The position numbers were made by a program, and so were the translations under genes. The notes beneath the pieces are model-generated. The model saw only the letters and a list, made by a program, of their open reading frames with translations. It made no database searches and was not told the DNA's origin. A stretch of 45,196 nucleotides of DNA from Sandaracinaceae bacterium (lineage in GTDB: Bacteria > Myxococcota_A > Polyangia > Polyangiales > Sandaracinaceae), in assembly GCA_019694315.1 (NCBI GenBank), contig JAIBCE010000020.1:1-45196 (forward strand), read 5' to 3'. Shown here in pieces: positions 16,460 through 23,985 of the stretch; the first letter of the stretch is position 1, and each line of letters starts with the position of its first letter.

Positions 16460-16699
16460 ATGTCCGTACGCACGACCAACGCCACCCAGCGCCTCGACAT
16501 GATGCTCGCGCAGGCGGAGCGCTTCCTCGCGAACGGCCTGCGAGGAGAGGCGCTCGCACGCGCGCGACAGCTGCTCGTGCAGGCGGACCTCGAGCTCGAG
16601 TCGCAGGGCCTCGAGGCGCACCCGGCCATCGAGACCCGTCGGATCCTGGCTCGCCGCTTCCTCGAGGAGCACCGCATCGATCGCGCGCGGCATGGCTGA
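16460..16699 (+). CDS. Small helical hypothetical protein
   Basis: A 79-residue protein with no signal peptide or Cys. The sequence is almost wholly helix-forming, with a TPR-like phrase (MMLAQAERFLANGLRGEALARARQLLVQADLELESQG) spread over two helices; no family is recognised. Support: an ATG preceded by TAGGAT, coding-like composition, and a fit between the zinc-ribbon gene and the next gene. Confidence is moderate because of its length. Confidence 0.55.
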   Translation: MSVRTTNATQRLDMMLAQAERFLANGLRGEALARARQLLVQADLELESQGLEAHPAIETRRILARRFLEEHRIDRARHG

Positions 16700-16755
16700 G
16701 CGTGCGAGCCGACGCACGAGGCGATGGGCATGAGAGTTCTGGCCCGGACGTGCGC

Positions 16756-17772
16756 ATGAGGGCTCGACGTGGTCGCTGGCCCGCGTCGCTCCCGGTGCTC
16801 GCGGCGACGGGGCTCGCATGTGGCGGGGCCATGTTGTCCAGCGCGCCGCCCGTCCCCGCGCAGGAGCTCGAGGTGGCGCCCACCACCACGCGCCTGTCGA
16901 CCGAGCGACGCACCGCGCTCGCGACGGGCACGCCGGTCTCGCTGCGGACGGGCTTCGTCCCCGATCCCATCGTGTTCCGTGGCCAGCTCGCCGGGACGCT
17001 TCCTCTCTCTCGGCTCGGCTCCGACTGTCGCGGCGTCTCGAGCGAGGCGCCCACGCAGCGCGTGACCATGGACACGCGCTTCGGCTTCTTGCGCATCTTC
17101 GCGACGGGCGCCGCCGATCTCACGCTCGCGGTGCAGACCTCGCAGGGCGTCGTGTGCAGCGACGATCGCTTCGGGCGTCACCCGGCGATCGAGGGGCGAT
17201 TCGCGCCCGGCGAGATCGCGATCTGGGTGGGGCTCGGCGGCGCGGCGAGCGAGAGCGCGCGCGGCTTCGAGCTCGAGATCACCGAGACGCGCAGCATCCG
17301 CCCCGGTGTGCGCCGCGGGGAGGAGGCCGAGCGATTGTCGCTCGCGATCGAGGCTGGCCTCGACACGCAGCCCGAGAGCGGAGCGCAAGGAGATATGCGC
17401 CTGCGCCGCGGGTTCCTCCCCGATCCACGGTTCCTGTCCGGCAGCATCGTGCCCGAGGAGCGACCCGTCGACGTGGGCGGCCTGGCCGACACCTGTCGCG
17501 GCTACGTGCCCACGCGCCCGAGCCACGTGCTCACGCTGCAGGACGATCTCGACTTCTTCCAGATCTACGTCGCCGAGGCGACCGAGAGCACCACGCTCGT
17601 GGTGGTCGGCCCCGATCAGAGCGTGAGCTGCGATGCGTCCGAGGGCGATCATCCCCACGTGAGCCGCGACGCGTGGCCAGCGGGCCTCTATCGGATCTGG
17701 GTCGGCGCGCATCGCACCGACGCGGCGTTTCCGTATCGGCTCGGGGTGAGCGAGATCCGTCGCGTGCGGTGA
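16756..17772 (+). CDS. Secreted protein with two tandem beta-domain repeats
   Basis: A 338-residue exported protein: basic start, hydrophobic stretch (SLPVLAATGLACGG) and a probable cleavage near PVPAQE. The mature part is two related domains of about 110-120 residues. Each begins with R-x-GF-x-PDP (RTGFVPDPIVFRG and RRGFLPDPRFLSG), has a DCRG or DTCRGYVP motif, a line of the form F..I....ATE/GAADLTLAV or TTLVVVGPDQ, and ends with IAIWVGLGG or YRIWVGAHR. The layout recalls PPC-like beta-sandwich domains. No catalytic motif is seen. The ATG at 16756 is the only start giving a signal peptide. Surface or secreted binding role inferred. Confidence 0.72.
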   Translation: MRARRGRWPASLPVLAATGLACGGAMLSSAPPVPAQELEVAPTTTRLSTERRTALATGTPVSLRTGFVPDPIVFRGQLAGTLPLSRLGSDCRGVSSEAPTQRVTMDTRFGFLRIFATGAADLTLAVQTSQGVVCSDDRFGRHPAIEGRFAPGEIAIWVGLGGAASESARGFELEITETRSIRPGVRRGEEAERLSLAIEAGLDTQPESGAQGDMRLRRGFLPDPRFLSGSIVPEERPVDVGGLADTCRGYVPTRPSHVLTLQDDLDFFQIYVAEATESTTLVVVGPDQSVSCDASEGDHPHVSRDAWPAGLYRIWVGAHRTDAAFPYRLGVSEIRRVR

Positions 17773-17838
17773 GCTCCGTCGAGGCGCGCCCTCAGCCGGG
17801 GATGTTCGTCGAGGCGCGCTGACCCCATCCCGCCCCGC

Positions 17839-18843
17839 GTGCAGCGCGTCTGGACCCGCCGCGCGATCACCGTCCCGCTCGTCGCGCTCGTGTGCCTGCT
17901 CGCCTGGGCGCTCGCGCCGCTCTGGCTCGCGATGGCGCTCCTCGTCGACCTCGCGCGCGCTCGCCGCGTGCGTCGCGCGATGGCCACGCGCCTGCTCGGC
18001 TTCGCGCTCGTGTACCTGGCGGCGGAGGTGCTCGGTCTCGCTGTGCTCGTGCTCGTCTGGCTCCTCGCGCTCGGCGGGCGCGATCGCGTCGAGCGCCTCG
18101 TCACCTGGACCTACGCGGTGCAGCGACGCTGGGCGCACGCGCTCTTCGTCGCGGCCCGCGCGCTGCTCTCGCTCCGCTTCGAGATCGAGGGCGACGAGCT
18201 GCTCGCGCCGGGGCCGCTGCTCGTCCTGGTGAACCACGCGAGCCTGCTCGACACGCTGCTCCCCACCGTGTTCATCACGCACGCGCGCGGGATCCGCCTC
18301 CGGTTCGTGCTCAAGAGAGAGCTGCTGGTCTCGCCCTGCCTCGATGTGGCGGGCCTGCGCCTGCCCAACGTCTTCGTCGATCGTTCCGCGACGCAGACGG
18401 CGGTCGAGCTCGGAAAGATCCGCCGCCTCGCCGAGGGCCTGGGGCCAAGCGAGGGCGTGCTGATCTATCCCGAGGGCACTCGCGCCACGCCCGCGAAGAA
18501 GGCGCGCGCGCTCGCGGCGCTCGGCACGGCGGAGCCGAGGCTGCGAGCGCTCGCCGACTCCTTCGCGCACGTGATGCCACCGCGGATCGGCGGGACCGTC
18601 GCGCTGCTCGACGGCGCGCCCGACGCCGACGTCGTGCTCTTCGCGCATCGAGGCCTCGAGGGCTTCGCGCGCTTCGCGGACTTCCTCGATGGATCGCTCG
18701 TGGGCCGCACGGTGCGCATGCGTCTCTGGCGTGTGCCTCGCGCGGAGATCCCCAGCGATCGAGACGAGCGCGCCCGCTGGCTCTTCGCGCAGTGGGCGGC
18801 GCTGGATCGCTTCGTCGGCTCGGCGGCCGCATCGAACGGCTGA
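17839..18843 (+). CDS. Second PlsC-like membrane acyltransferase
   Basis: A 334-residue protein with two or three N-terminal membrane segments (about residues 10-38 and 50-80) and an acyltransferase domain: NHASLLDT (His133, Asp138), FVDRSATQTA and YPEGTRAT (from 210). This is the LPLAT/PlsC superfamily that acylates lysophospholipids or related acceptors. It differs from the acyltransferase at 2247 by the longer membrane N-terminus and by YPEGTR instead of FPEGTR, so it is not a recent duplicate. It starts with GTG; no Shine-Dalgarno is visible. The following EEP gene starts 66 nt later in the same direction. Confidence 0.82.
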   Translation: MQRVWTRRAITVPLVALVCLLAWALAPLWLAMALLVDLARARRVRRAMATRLLGFALVYLAAEVLGLAVLVLVWLLALGGRDRVERLVTWTYAVQRRWAHALFVAARALLSLRFEIEGDELLAPGPLLVLVNHASLLDTLLPTVFITHARGIRLRFVLKRELLVSPCLDVAGLRLPNVFVDRSATQTAVELGKIRRLAEGLGPSEGVLIYPEGTRATPAKKARALAALGTAEPRLRALADSFAHVMPPRIGGTVALLDGAPDADVVLFAHRGLEGFARFADFLDGSLVGRTVRMRLWRVPRAEIPSDRDERARWLFAQWAALDRFVGSAAASNG

Positions 18844-18909
18844 GCCCGCTCCCGCGCCTGCTCGCGCGCTCCATGGAATGCTTTCACGCGGTGGGCCGTC
18901 TCGGCGACG

Positions 18910-19992
18910 ATGGAGAGAGCCGTGTCGAGCCAACCGAGCGAGCCGGGTGTGGCGGATCTCGAGAAGATCACGACCGCTGCACCCGCGAGCGCACGCGAGA
19001 GGGTGCGCGCGCGCGTCCTGCGCTCGGTCGACTCCTGGCTCGTCGTGGTCGCGGTGGGCGCGCTGCTCGTGGCCAGCTTGCGGCTCATGCCGTTCCAGAC
19101 GCCGTTTCCGCTCTCGGCGATCGAGGCCGAGGCACGCTGGGCCGGCGCGGCCGCGATCGTCGGGCTCGCGATCGCGCTCCTGCGTCGCAGCCGGCGCACG
19201 GCCCTCGCGCTCGGCGCCTCGCTCGTGGTGCTCGTGCCCTGGTCGCTCGAGTGGCTGCCCGCGGCGCTCGCGCACGAAGGGGGACGGCACGTCGATCTCC
19301 GCGTGCTCACCACGAACCTCCTCGCGCCGAGCCCCACGCCCGCGCTCGCTCGCGAGATCCGCGACTCCGAGGCCGACGTGGTGCTCGTGCAGGAGGCCTC
19401 CGACGAGTGGTGGGACGTGCTCGAGGCCGAGGGCGTGCTCGCGCGCTATCCGCATCGCGTGGAGGAGACGCACTCGTTCCGCGAGGACTACATGGGCATC
19501 GCGATCCTCTCGCGGCTGCCGATCGTGCGCTCCGGCGTGGCGCGCCTCGGTGGCACGTACGTGCCCTACGCGTGGGCCGATGTGCTCGTCGGTGAGCGCA
19601 CCGTTCGCGTGCTCTCGATCCACACGTGGCCTCCCTATGTCCCCGAGCTGCTCGAGCTCCACCTCCGCCAGATGGCGCACCTGCGCGCGCTCGCCCGCGC
19701 GGATCTGGCGGATCCCGCGCTCGACGCCGTGATCTTCGCGGGCGACTACAACGCGAGCCCGATGTCGCGGCAGTACCGCCTGCTCCGCGACACGGGCCTC
19801 GTCAGCGCGCACGAGCGCGTGGGCCGCGGCTTCGCGACCACGTGGCCCAACCTCGCGGTGCCCATCCCGCCGATGCGCCTCGATCACGTGCTCGTGGGCG
19901 GGCGCGGGGTGGAGGTCGTGTCGGTGCGCGAGGGGATCGGCGAGGGCAGCGATCACCTGCCCGTCTTCGTGGAGCTGTCGCTCGCGCCCTGA
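18910..19992 (+). CDS. Membrane-anchored endonuclease/exonuclease/phosphatase family protein
   Basis: A 360-residue protein. About the first 120 residues hold three hydrophobic segments (WLVVVAVGALLVASL, GAAAIVGLAIALL, ALALGASLVVLVPW). The rest is an EEP domain: LTTNLLAPSP, VLVQEAS (metal-binding Glu), IAILSRLPI, SIHTWPPYVPE (catalytic His), FAGDYNASPMS (Asp/Asn) and MRLDHVLV...GSDHLPVFVEL (Asp-His pair). All catalytic motifs are intact. Members cleave phosphodiesters in nucleic acids, lipids or inositol phosphates. With the membrane region and an acyltransferase upstream, a lipid substrate is a reasonable guess, but sequence alone does not decide. Confidence 0.83.
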   Translation: MERAVSSQPSEPGVADLEKITTAAPASARERVRARVLRSVDSWLVVVAVGALLVASLRLMPFQTPFPLSAIEAEARWAGAAAIVGLAIALLRRSRRTALALGASLVVLVPWSLEWLPAALAHEGGRHVDLRVLTTNLLAPSPTPALAREIRDSEADVVLVQEASDEWWDVLEAEGVLARYPHRVEETHSFREDYMGIAILSRLPIVRSGVARLGGTYVPYAWADVLVGERTVRVLSIHTWPPYVPELLELHLRQMAHLRALARADLADPALDAVIFAGDYNASPMSRQYRLLRDTGLVSAHERVGRGFATTWPNLAVPIPPMRLDHVLVGGRGVEVVSVREGIGEGSDHLPVFVELSLAP

Positions 19993-20057
19993 TCGCTCCA
20001 GAGTCGATCGGAGCGCGGCGCCTGTAACGCGGGCGCGCCTCGTGCGAACGGATCGAC

Positions 20058-20594
20058 ATGACGCGACGTGATCTCCTCGCTCTCCTCGCTGCGACCCCGA
20101 TCCTCGGCGCCTGTGATCATGCCGAGGGACAGGTCGGGCCGTGGCCCGGGCCCAGCGCTCCGGTCTCGTATCGCACCGATCCACCGCCGCCGGTGGGCGA
20201 TCGACTCGAGCTCTCGGACGACGAGTGGCGCCGTCGCCTGACGCGCGAGCAGTACGAGATCCTGCGCACGCAGCGCACCGAGCCTTCGTTCTCGTGCGAG
20301 CTCTGGCGCGAGCATCGCACCGGCCGCTTCTACTGCGCCGGCTGCGGCGCGCCGCTCTTCTCGTCGGCGCACAAGTTCGAGTCCGGCACGGGCTGGGCCT
20401 CGTTCTATCAGCCCATCGAGTCCGGCCGCGTGAGCGAGCACGCCGACACGAGCTACGGCATGGTGCGCGTCGAGGTGCGCTGCGCGCGCTGCGATGGTCA
20501 CCTCGGTCACGTCTTCGACGATGGCCCCGCGCCCACGGGGCTGCGCTTCTGCATCAACGGCAGCATCCTCGAGTTCGTGCCCGGTCGGGCCTGA
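20058..20594 (+). CDS. msrB: Exported MsrB peptide-methionine (R)-S-oxide reductase
   Basis: Reduces methionine-R-sulfoxide in proteins. The MsrB fold is clear: FSCELWREHRTGRFYCAGC (zinc CxxC), FESGTGWASFYQP, VRCARCDGHLGHVFDDGP (second zinc CxxC) and GLRFCING with the catalytic Cys165. The N-terminus is a short signal with twin Arg and a lipobox-like end (TRRDLLALLAATPILGAC), so the enzyme is predicted to be an exported, possibly Tat-routed lipoprotein acting in the periplasm. The length of 178 residues equals a normal MsrB plus about 40 residues of leader and linker. It stands alone, convergent with the next gene; no MsrA is nearby. Confidence 0.93.
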   Translation: MTRRDLLALLAATPILGACDHAEGQVGPWPGPSAPVSYRTDPPPPVGDRLELSDDEWRRRLTREQYEILRTQRTEPSFSCELWREHRTGRFYCAGCGAPLFSSAHKFESGTGWASFYQPIESGRVSEHADTSYGMVRVEVRCARCDGHLGHVFDDGPAPTGLRFCINGSILEFVPGRA

Positions 20595-20640
20595 GCCATC
20601 GGTCCCAACCGTTGCCAAACGATGGATCGCCCACGAAATA

Positions 20641-20666
20641 GGGCGAGTTCGCGATCCTGCTCGCCC
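20641..20666. terminator. Hairpin between convergent msrB and a hypothetical gene
   Basis: GGGCGAG (20641-20647) and CTCGCCC (20660-20666) form a 7-bp stem with a 12-nt loop in the 77-bp convergent gap. No T-run follows. Confidence 0.38.
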
Positions 20667-20671
20667 CTCGC

Positions 20672-21208
20672 TCACTCGGCGACGCGCACGTCCCACTCCT
20701 CGGGCGAGAGGCCGCCGTGCACGTCGGTGCTCGCGCCTGGAGCCTCGATGCGGGGCCGCACCGAGCTGCCGCCGCCGGGCCTCACGCTCACCGAGCTGCG
20801 CAGGGAGAGGTCCACCTCGATCGGCTCCGTCAGCGTCCAGAGCAGACGGTGCGTCGTGGCCGTCGCGCGGATCTCGTAGACGCGCCTTCGCCCCTGGAGG
20901 GTCGCGCCGAGCTGCGGCGCGAGGTGGCCGATGCCGCCGAGGCCCTCTTCGTCGTGTGGATGCGCGGTGAGGCCCTCGAGGGTCACCTCGTGCGCCAGCG
21001 CGCTCGCCTGCACCGCGGCCTCGACCTCGGCCTGCGTCGGGAGCCGTCCGCCGCGCGCGTAGCCGATCTCTCGCGCCTCGTTGCGCACTGCGGCGAGGCG
21101 TCCTTCGAGGACCGAGCTCGCGTAGGCCCACGCGCCCAGACCCGCGATCACCGCGAGCCCTGCGAGCACCATCGCGACCTTGGGGACCGAGAGCTCCACG
21201 CCCCGCAT
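20672..21208 (-). CDS. Hypothetical protein with one N-terminal membrane helix
   Basis: A 178-residue protein. One membrane helix lies at about residues 10-30 (VAMVLAGLAVIAGLGAWAYA), followed by a helical region and a C-terminal beta-rich part (RRVYEIRATATTHRLLWTL, VDLSLRSSVSVRPGG). I do not recognise a family. The ATG at 21208 gives the membrane anchor close to the start. A TACGAT overlapping that ATG could instead serve a GTG three codons later (21199) as a leaderless start. It is divergent from, and only 43 bp away from, the first gene of the MoxR cluster, so the two may share regulation. Confidence 0.65.
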   Translation of the reverse strand: MRGVELSVPKVAMVLAGLAVIAGLGAWAYASSVLEGRLAAVRNEAREIGYARGGRLPTQAEVEAAVQASALAHEVTLEGLTAHPHDEEGLGGIGHLAPQLGATLQGRRRVYEIRATATTHRLLWTLTEPIEVDLSLRSSVSVRPGGGSSVRPRIEAPGASTDVHGGLSPEEWDVRVAE

Positions 21209-21238
21209 CGTAGCCGAATCGCCCGTTTCCCCACGTGG

Positions 21239-21244
21239 TACCTT
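21239..21244 (+). promoter_or_regulatory. Putative -10 element of the MoxR-vWA gene cluster
   Basis: TACCTT lies 7 nt before the GTG at 21252 that opens the five-gene cluster. No Shine-Dalgarno or clear -35 is seen. Confidence 0.33.
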
Positions 21245-21251
21245 CGGGCCC

Positions 21252-22790
21252 GTGACGTCGTTCCTCGAGCGCGCGGCGCTCCACCAGACGCGATTCCGCA
21301 CGCCGGGCGTGCACCCCGACGCGCGCGGGGTGGTGCTCGGTCAGAAGGGCCTCGTGCTCTTTCCGTCGCTCGACCGCGTGGTCGCGTTCTTCCGGGCGTA
21401 CGGCGACGAGGGCTCGCTCGACGAGATCCTCCCCTCGCTCGTGATCCAGCGCGTCGTGTCGGCGCTCAAGACGCGCGAGATCGTGGTGACGCTCGCGGCG
21501 GAGTCGTCGTACCGCATGGATCGCGTCGCCGCGGTGGCGCGCCTCGCGGGCGGTGACGTGTTCACGGGCACGCAGCGACACTTCGTGAAGTACCGCGACG
21601 CGACCTCGCCGCTCGGCTACGACATCGCGGAGGTGGTCGAGGCCAAGGCCGATCTCGTCGTGCACCACGACGCGTACCGCCAGGCCTACAACGTGGAGCG
21701 AGAGGTCCCGTTCCGCGATCTCGTCCTCAAGCTCTCGCCCTATCGCTTGCCTCCGACCGAGCGATCGAGCGCGAATCGGTTCTTCGCGACGGCCGAGACC
21801 GGGATCGGTCACGCGCTCGTGGGCTACCTCTTCCGCTGGCGCAGCAAGGCGCGGGTCGCGATCGCGGAGTGGCCCTCGGCGAGCGCGTTCGACGAGCGCC
21901 CGCGACGACTGCACCTCTTCGACATCGAGGACGCGGCGCCGCGCATCGTCACGCTGCTGCGCTCGCTGCCCGGCGTGACGGTGTTCGAGCCGCTCGGTCG
22001 ATCGTTCGGCGTCGAGCTCGGCTTCAAGCACCCGATCTCGCTCGAGTCGTGTCAGAGCCTCTTTCCGGAGAGCACGCTGACGCTCTTCCGCGGCGATGGG
22101 CAGGTCGTCTCGGTCGATCCGCTGCCGCCGTTCGCGCCCGTCCGCACGCTCGTGCGCACGCCGATGAGCGTCGATGGTGCGACGGAAGCCCAAGCGGCAG
22201 AAGGGATCGGCACGACCGAGTCGGTGACGGTGCCGCTGCGCCTGGCCCCGACGATCCAGCCCGCGCGCAACGTGCTCGCGACGGTGATCCCTGCCTCGCA
22301 GCGCGAGTTCCTCGCGAAGCTCCTCTACGTGATGCCGCCGCGCGCGCTCGAGTCCGTGCAGCTCGCGGTGGGGCGCGAGTCGCTCTACCTCGTCGATCCG
22401 AACGGCGTCGACGGTGTGCCGCTCGGCCGCTTCTTCTGCGAGGTCGCGCACCGGATCTACGTGCCGACGGGCATGACGCTCGTGCCCGCCGTCCAGCCCG
22501 CGGTGCTCGAGGACATGCTCGCGAGCCAGCGCGGCAACCACATCTTCTTCGAGGCCGACGGAGCCCCCCCGCGCGTCGTGCCCTCGCAGGCGTTCTCGCC
22601 CCTCTCGCGCTCGATCCTCCGCGAGCTCGCGGGCGTCGTCGTCCACGCCGACATGCCGGGCCGTGAGGATCCCGCGCTTCCGCTCCTGAGCTACGGGCCC
22701 GAGCTGCGCTTTCCGCTCTGGGGCGCGCCCGGTCGCGAAGAGACCAACGCGGATCCAGCGCTCAAGCTGGGATCGGGAGGCTCTCGTTGA
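21252..22790 (+). CDS. Unrecognised protein X of the MoxR-vWA cluster
   Basis: A 512-residue cytosolic protein; I do not recognise it. It has no signal peptide, membrane helix or Cys cluster. The N-terminal half is alpha/beta with a repeated 'charge then hydrophobic' texture (VVLGQKGLVLFPSLDRVVAFFRAYG). A low-complexity break at about residues 305-345 separates a second domain (from ATVIPASQREFLAKLLYVMPP) containing FFCEVAHRIYVPTGMTLVP and NHIFFEADGAPPRVVP. It is the first gene of five in tight order. The GTG at 21252 is chosen because TACCTT lies 7 nt before it and the frame upstream is short and basic. The next gene overlaps it by 4 nt (TTGA). It may be a target-recognition or effector part of the MoxR-vWA system (inference). 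Confidence 0.72.
   Translation: MTSFLERAALHQTRFRTPGVHPDARGVVLGQKGLVLFPSLDRVVAFFRAYGDEGSLDEILPSLVIQRVVSALKTREIVVTLAAESSYRMDRVAAVARLAGGDVFTGTQRHFVKYRDATSPLGYDIAEVVEAKADLVVHHDAYRQAYNVEREVPFRDLVLKLSPYRLPPTERSSANRFFATAETGIGHALVGYLFRWRSKARVAIAEWPSASAFDERPRRLHLFDIEDAAPRIVTLLRSLPGVTVFEPLGRSFGVELGFKHPISLESCQSLFPESTLTLFRGDGQVVSVDPLPPFAPVRTLVRTPMSVDGATEAQAAEGIGTTESVTVPLRLAPTIQPARNVLATVIPASQREFLAKLLYVMPPRALESVQLAVGRESLYLVDPNGVDGVPLGRFFCEVAHRIYVPTGMTLVPAVQPAVLEDMLASQRGNHIFFEADGAPPRVVPSQAFSPLSRSILRELAGVVVHADMPGREDPALPLLSYGPELRFPLWGAPGREETNADPALKLGSGGSR
22775..22780 (+). promoter_or_regulatory. Shine-Dalgarno deciding a TTG start
   Basis: GGGAGG lies 6 nt before TTG at 22787. TTGA carries both the start of gene Y and the stop of gene X, so translation is coupled. 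Confidence 0.65.
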
Positions 22791-23923
22791 CCGAGCCTCG
22801 CGCGCTGCAGGCGGCCTACGACGCGCTCGTCGTCGACTTCCTGGCGCCGCTCCTGGACGGTCGCGAGGTGCGCCTCGGTCCGCCCATCGCGCCGGGCTGC
22901 GCGTCGTACTTCGCGCAGACGCGCTCGGGCAGCGTCGAGGCCGACCACGTGATCTTCGAGGCCCTGCATCGCGGCGCCTCCGAGATCGCGCGTGTGGAGA
23001 CGCTGCGCTGGCCGTCGATGGGGCTGCTCGCGATGGCGGCGGCCATGTACGACGTGCTCTTCGTCACCGATCCGCAGCTCGATCGCGTGTTCGCGCGTGC
23101 CGCGCGCACGACGGTGCGCGAGTGGGCCGAGGGCTGGCTGCACCTCGTCGGCGTGCCCTCGACGCGAGGCGAGGCGCTCGCGCGGCACGTGCTCGTGGAG
23201 CGCTTCGGCTCGCTGCGACGCAAGGACGTCGTGGTGAAGAACTGGGCCTACACGTACCGCTTCTTCGGCCGGCACGTGCCCGCGAACGTCGTCGCGCTGC
23301 CGAGGCTGCGCTTCGTGCGGCAGGAAGAGACGATCCGGTCGCTCGACGCGATCCTCGTGCGCGACGGTGACGTCGAGCTCGCGCGGCTCGAGCTCCCGGC
23401 GCTCGTGCGCGCGATCGCCTCGCGCTCGCCGGTGACCGAGCTCCTGGGCGCTCCGTCGAACCAGGCCTTTCGATTCTCCGCGGCCAGCCTCGCCGTGCTT
23501 TCGGATCGGGCGATCCGCGGGGCCGTGGCGGGGCACCTCCTCAAGGACGAGTGGCGTGCGGTCTCGGTGCTCGGCACGGCGCTCGTCGATCCCACGCTCC
23601 TCGCGCAGCCGATGCTCCTCGCGATCGCCGTGCAGCTCCTGCTGGAGATGCACCTCGTCTGCGCGCTCGATGGGCGCGCTCACGCACCGAGCACGCGCGA
23701 TCTCGTGGACGCGGGCGCGATCCGCTACGCCGCGCTGCTCGTGGCCACCTTCGACGACGATCGCGCGGTGAAGGAGCTGTCGGTCTTCGACGACGATCAC
23801 CGTGTGCTCCTCATGCGTCGCGCGGAGGCCTTCCGGCCGCGCGTTCCACGACAGGCGATGGCCGAGATGCAGGGCCTGCTCGCCGCGGCGCTCGCCGCGG
23901 AGCCCGCCTTCCTCCCGAGCTGA
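22787..23923 (+). CDS. Unrecognised protein Y of the MoxR-vWA cluster
   Basis: A 378-residue, mostly helical, cytosolic protein with no family I can name. It has no signal peptide; the hydrophobic stretch near the end (LLAIAVQLLLEMHLVCAL) is probably a buried helix because charged residues interrupt it. Other visible segments are LETLRW-like charged helices and FVRQEETIRSLDAILVRDG. It starts with TTG inside the stop of gene X (TTGA overlap) behind GGGAGG. MoxR begins 62 nt after its stop. Constant partnership with X and MoxR elsewhere would be the main test of function. Confidence 0.72.
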   Translation: MTEPRALQAAYDALVVDFLAPLLDGREVRLGPPIAPGCASYFAQTRSGSVEADHVIFEALHRGASEIARVETLRWPSMGLLAMAAAMYDVLFVTDPQLDRVFARAARTTVREWAEGWLHLVGVPSTRGEALARHVLVERFGSLRRKDVVVKNWAYTYRFFGRHVPANVVALPRLRFVRQEETIRSLDAILVRDGDVELARLELPALVRAIASRSPVTELLGAPSNQAFRFSAASLAVLSDRAIRGAVAGHLLKDEWRAVSVLGTALVDPTLLAQPMLLAIAVQLLLEMHLVCALDGRAHAPSTRDLVDAGAIRYAALLVATFDDDRAVKELSVFDDDHRVLLMRRAEAFRPRVPRQAMAEMQGLLAAALAAEPAFLPS

Positions 23924-23985
23924 GCGCGCGCCCGCGCGTTCCTTCACCTTCGAGCCTGCGCTCGACGACCGCGAGAGACGAACCG

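Noticed and set aside
16756..16830. Lipobox in the two-repeat secreted protein
   Set aside because: The Cys in TGLACGG lacks a proper lipobox at -3; a cleavable signal ending near PAQE fits better.
2247..18843. The two acyltransferases as a recent duplication
   Set aside because: They differ in membrane region, motif residues and context; only the superfamily motifs are shared.
14332..20184. A 1950-codon open frame on the minus strand
   Set aside because: It is antisense to or out of frame with pyk, the zinc-ribbon, acyltransferase and EEP genes; its translation is Arg/Ala/His-rich with no domain. High GC makes stop codons rare.
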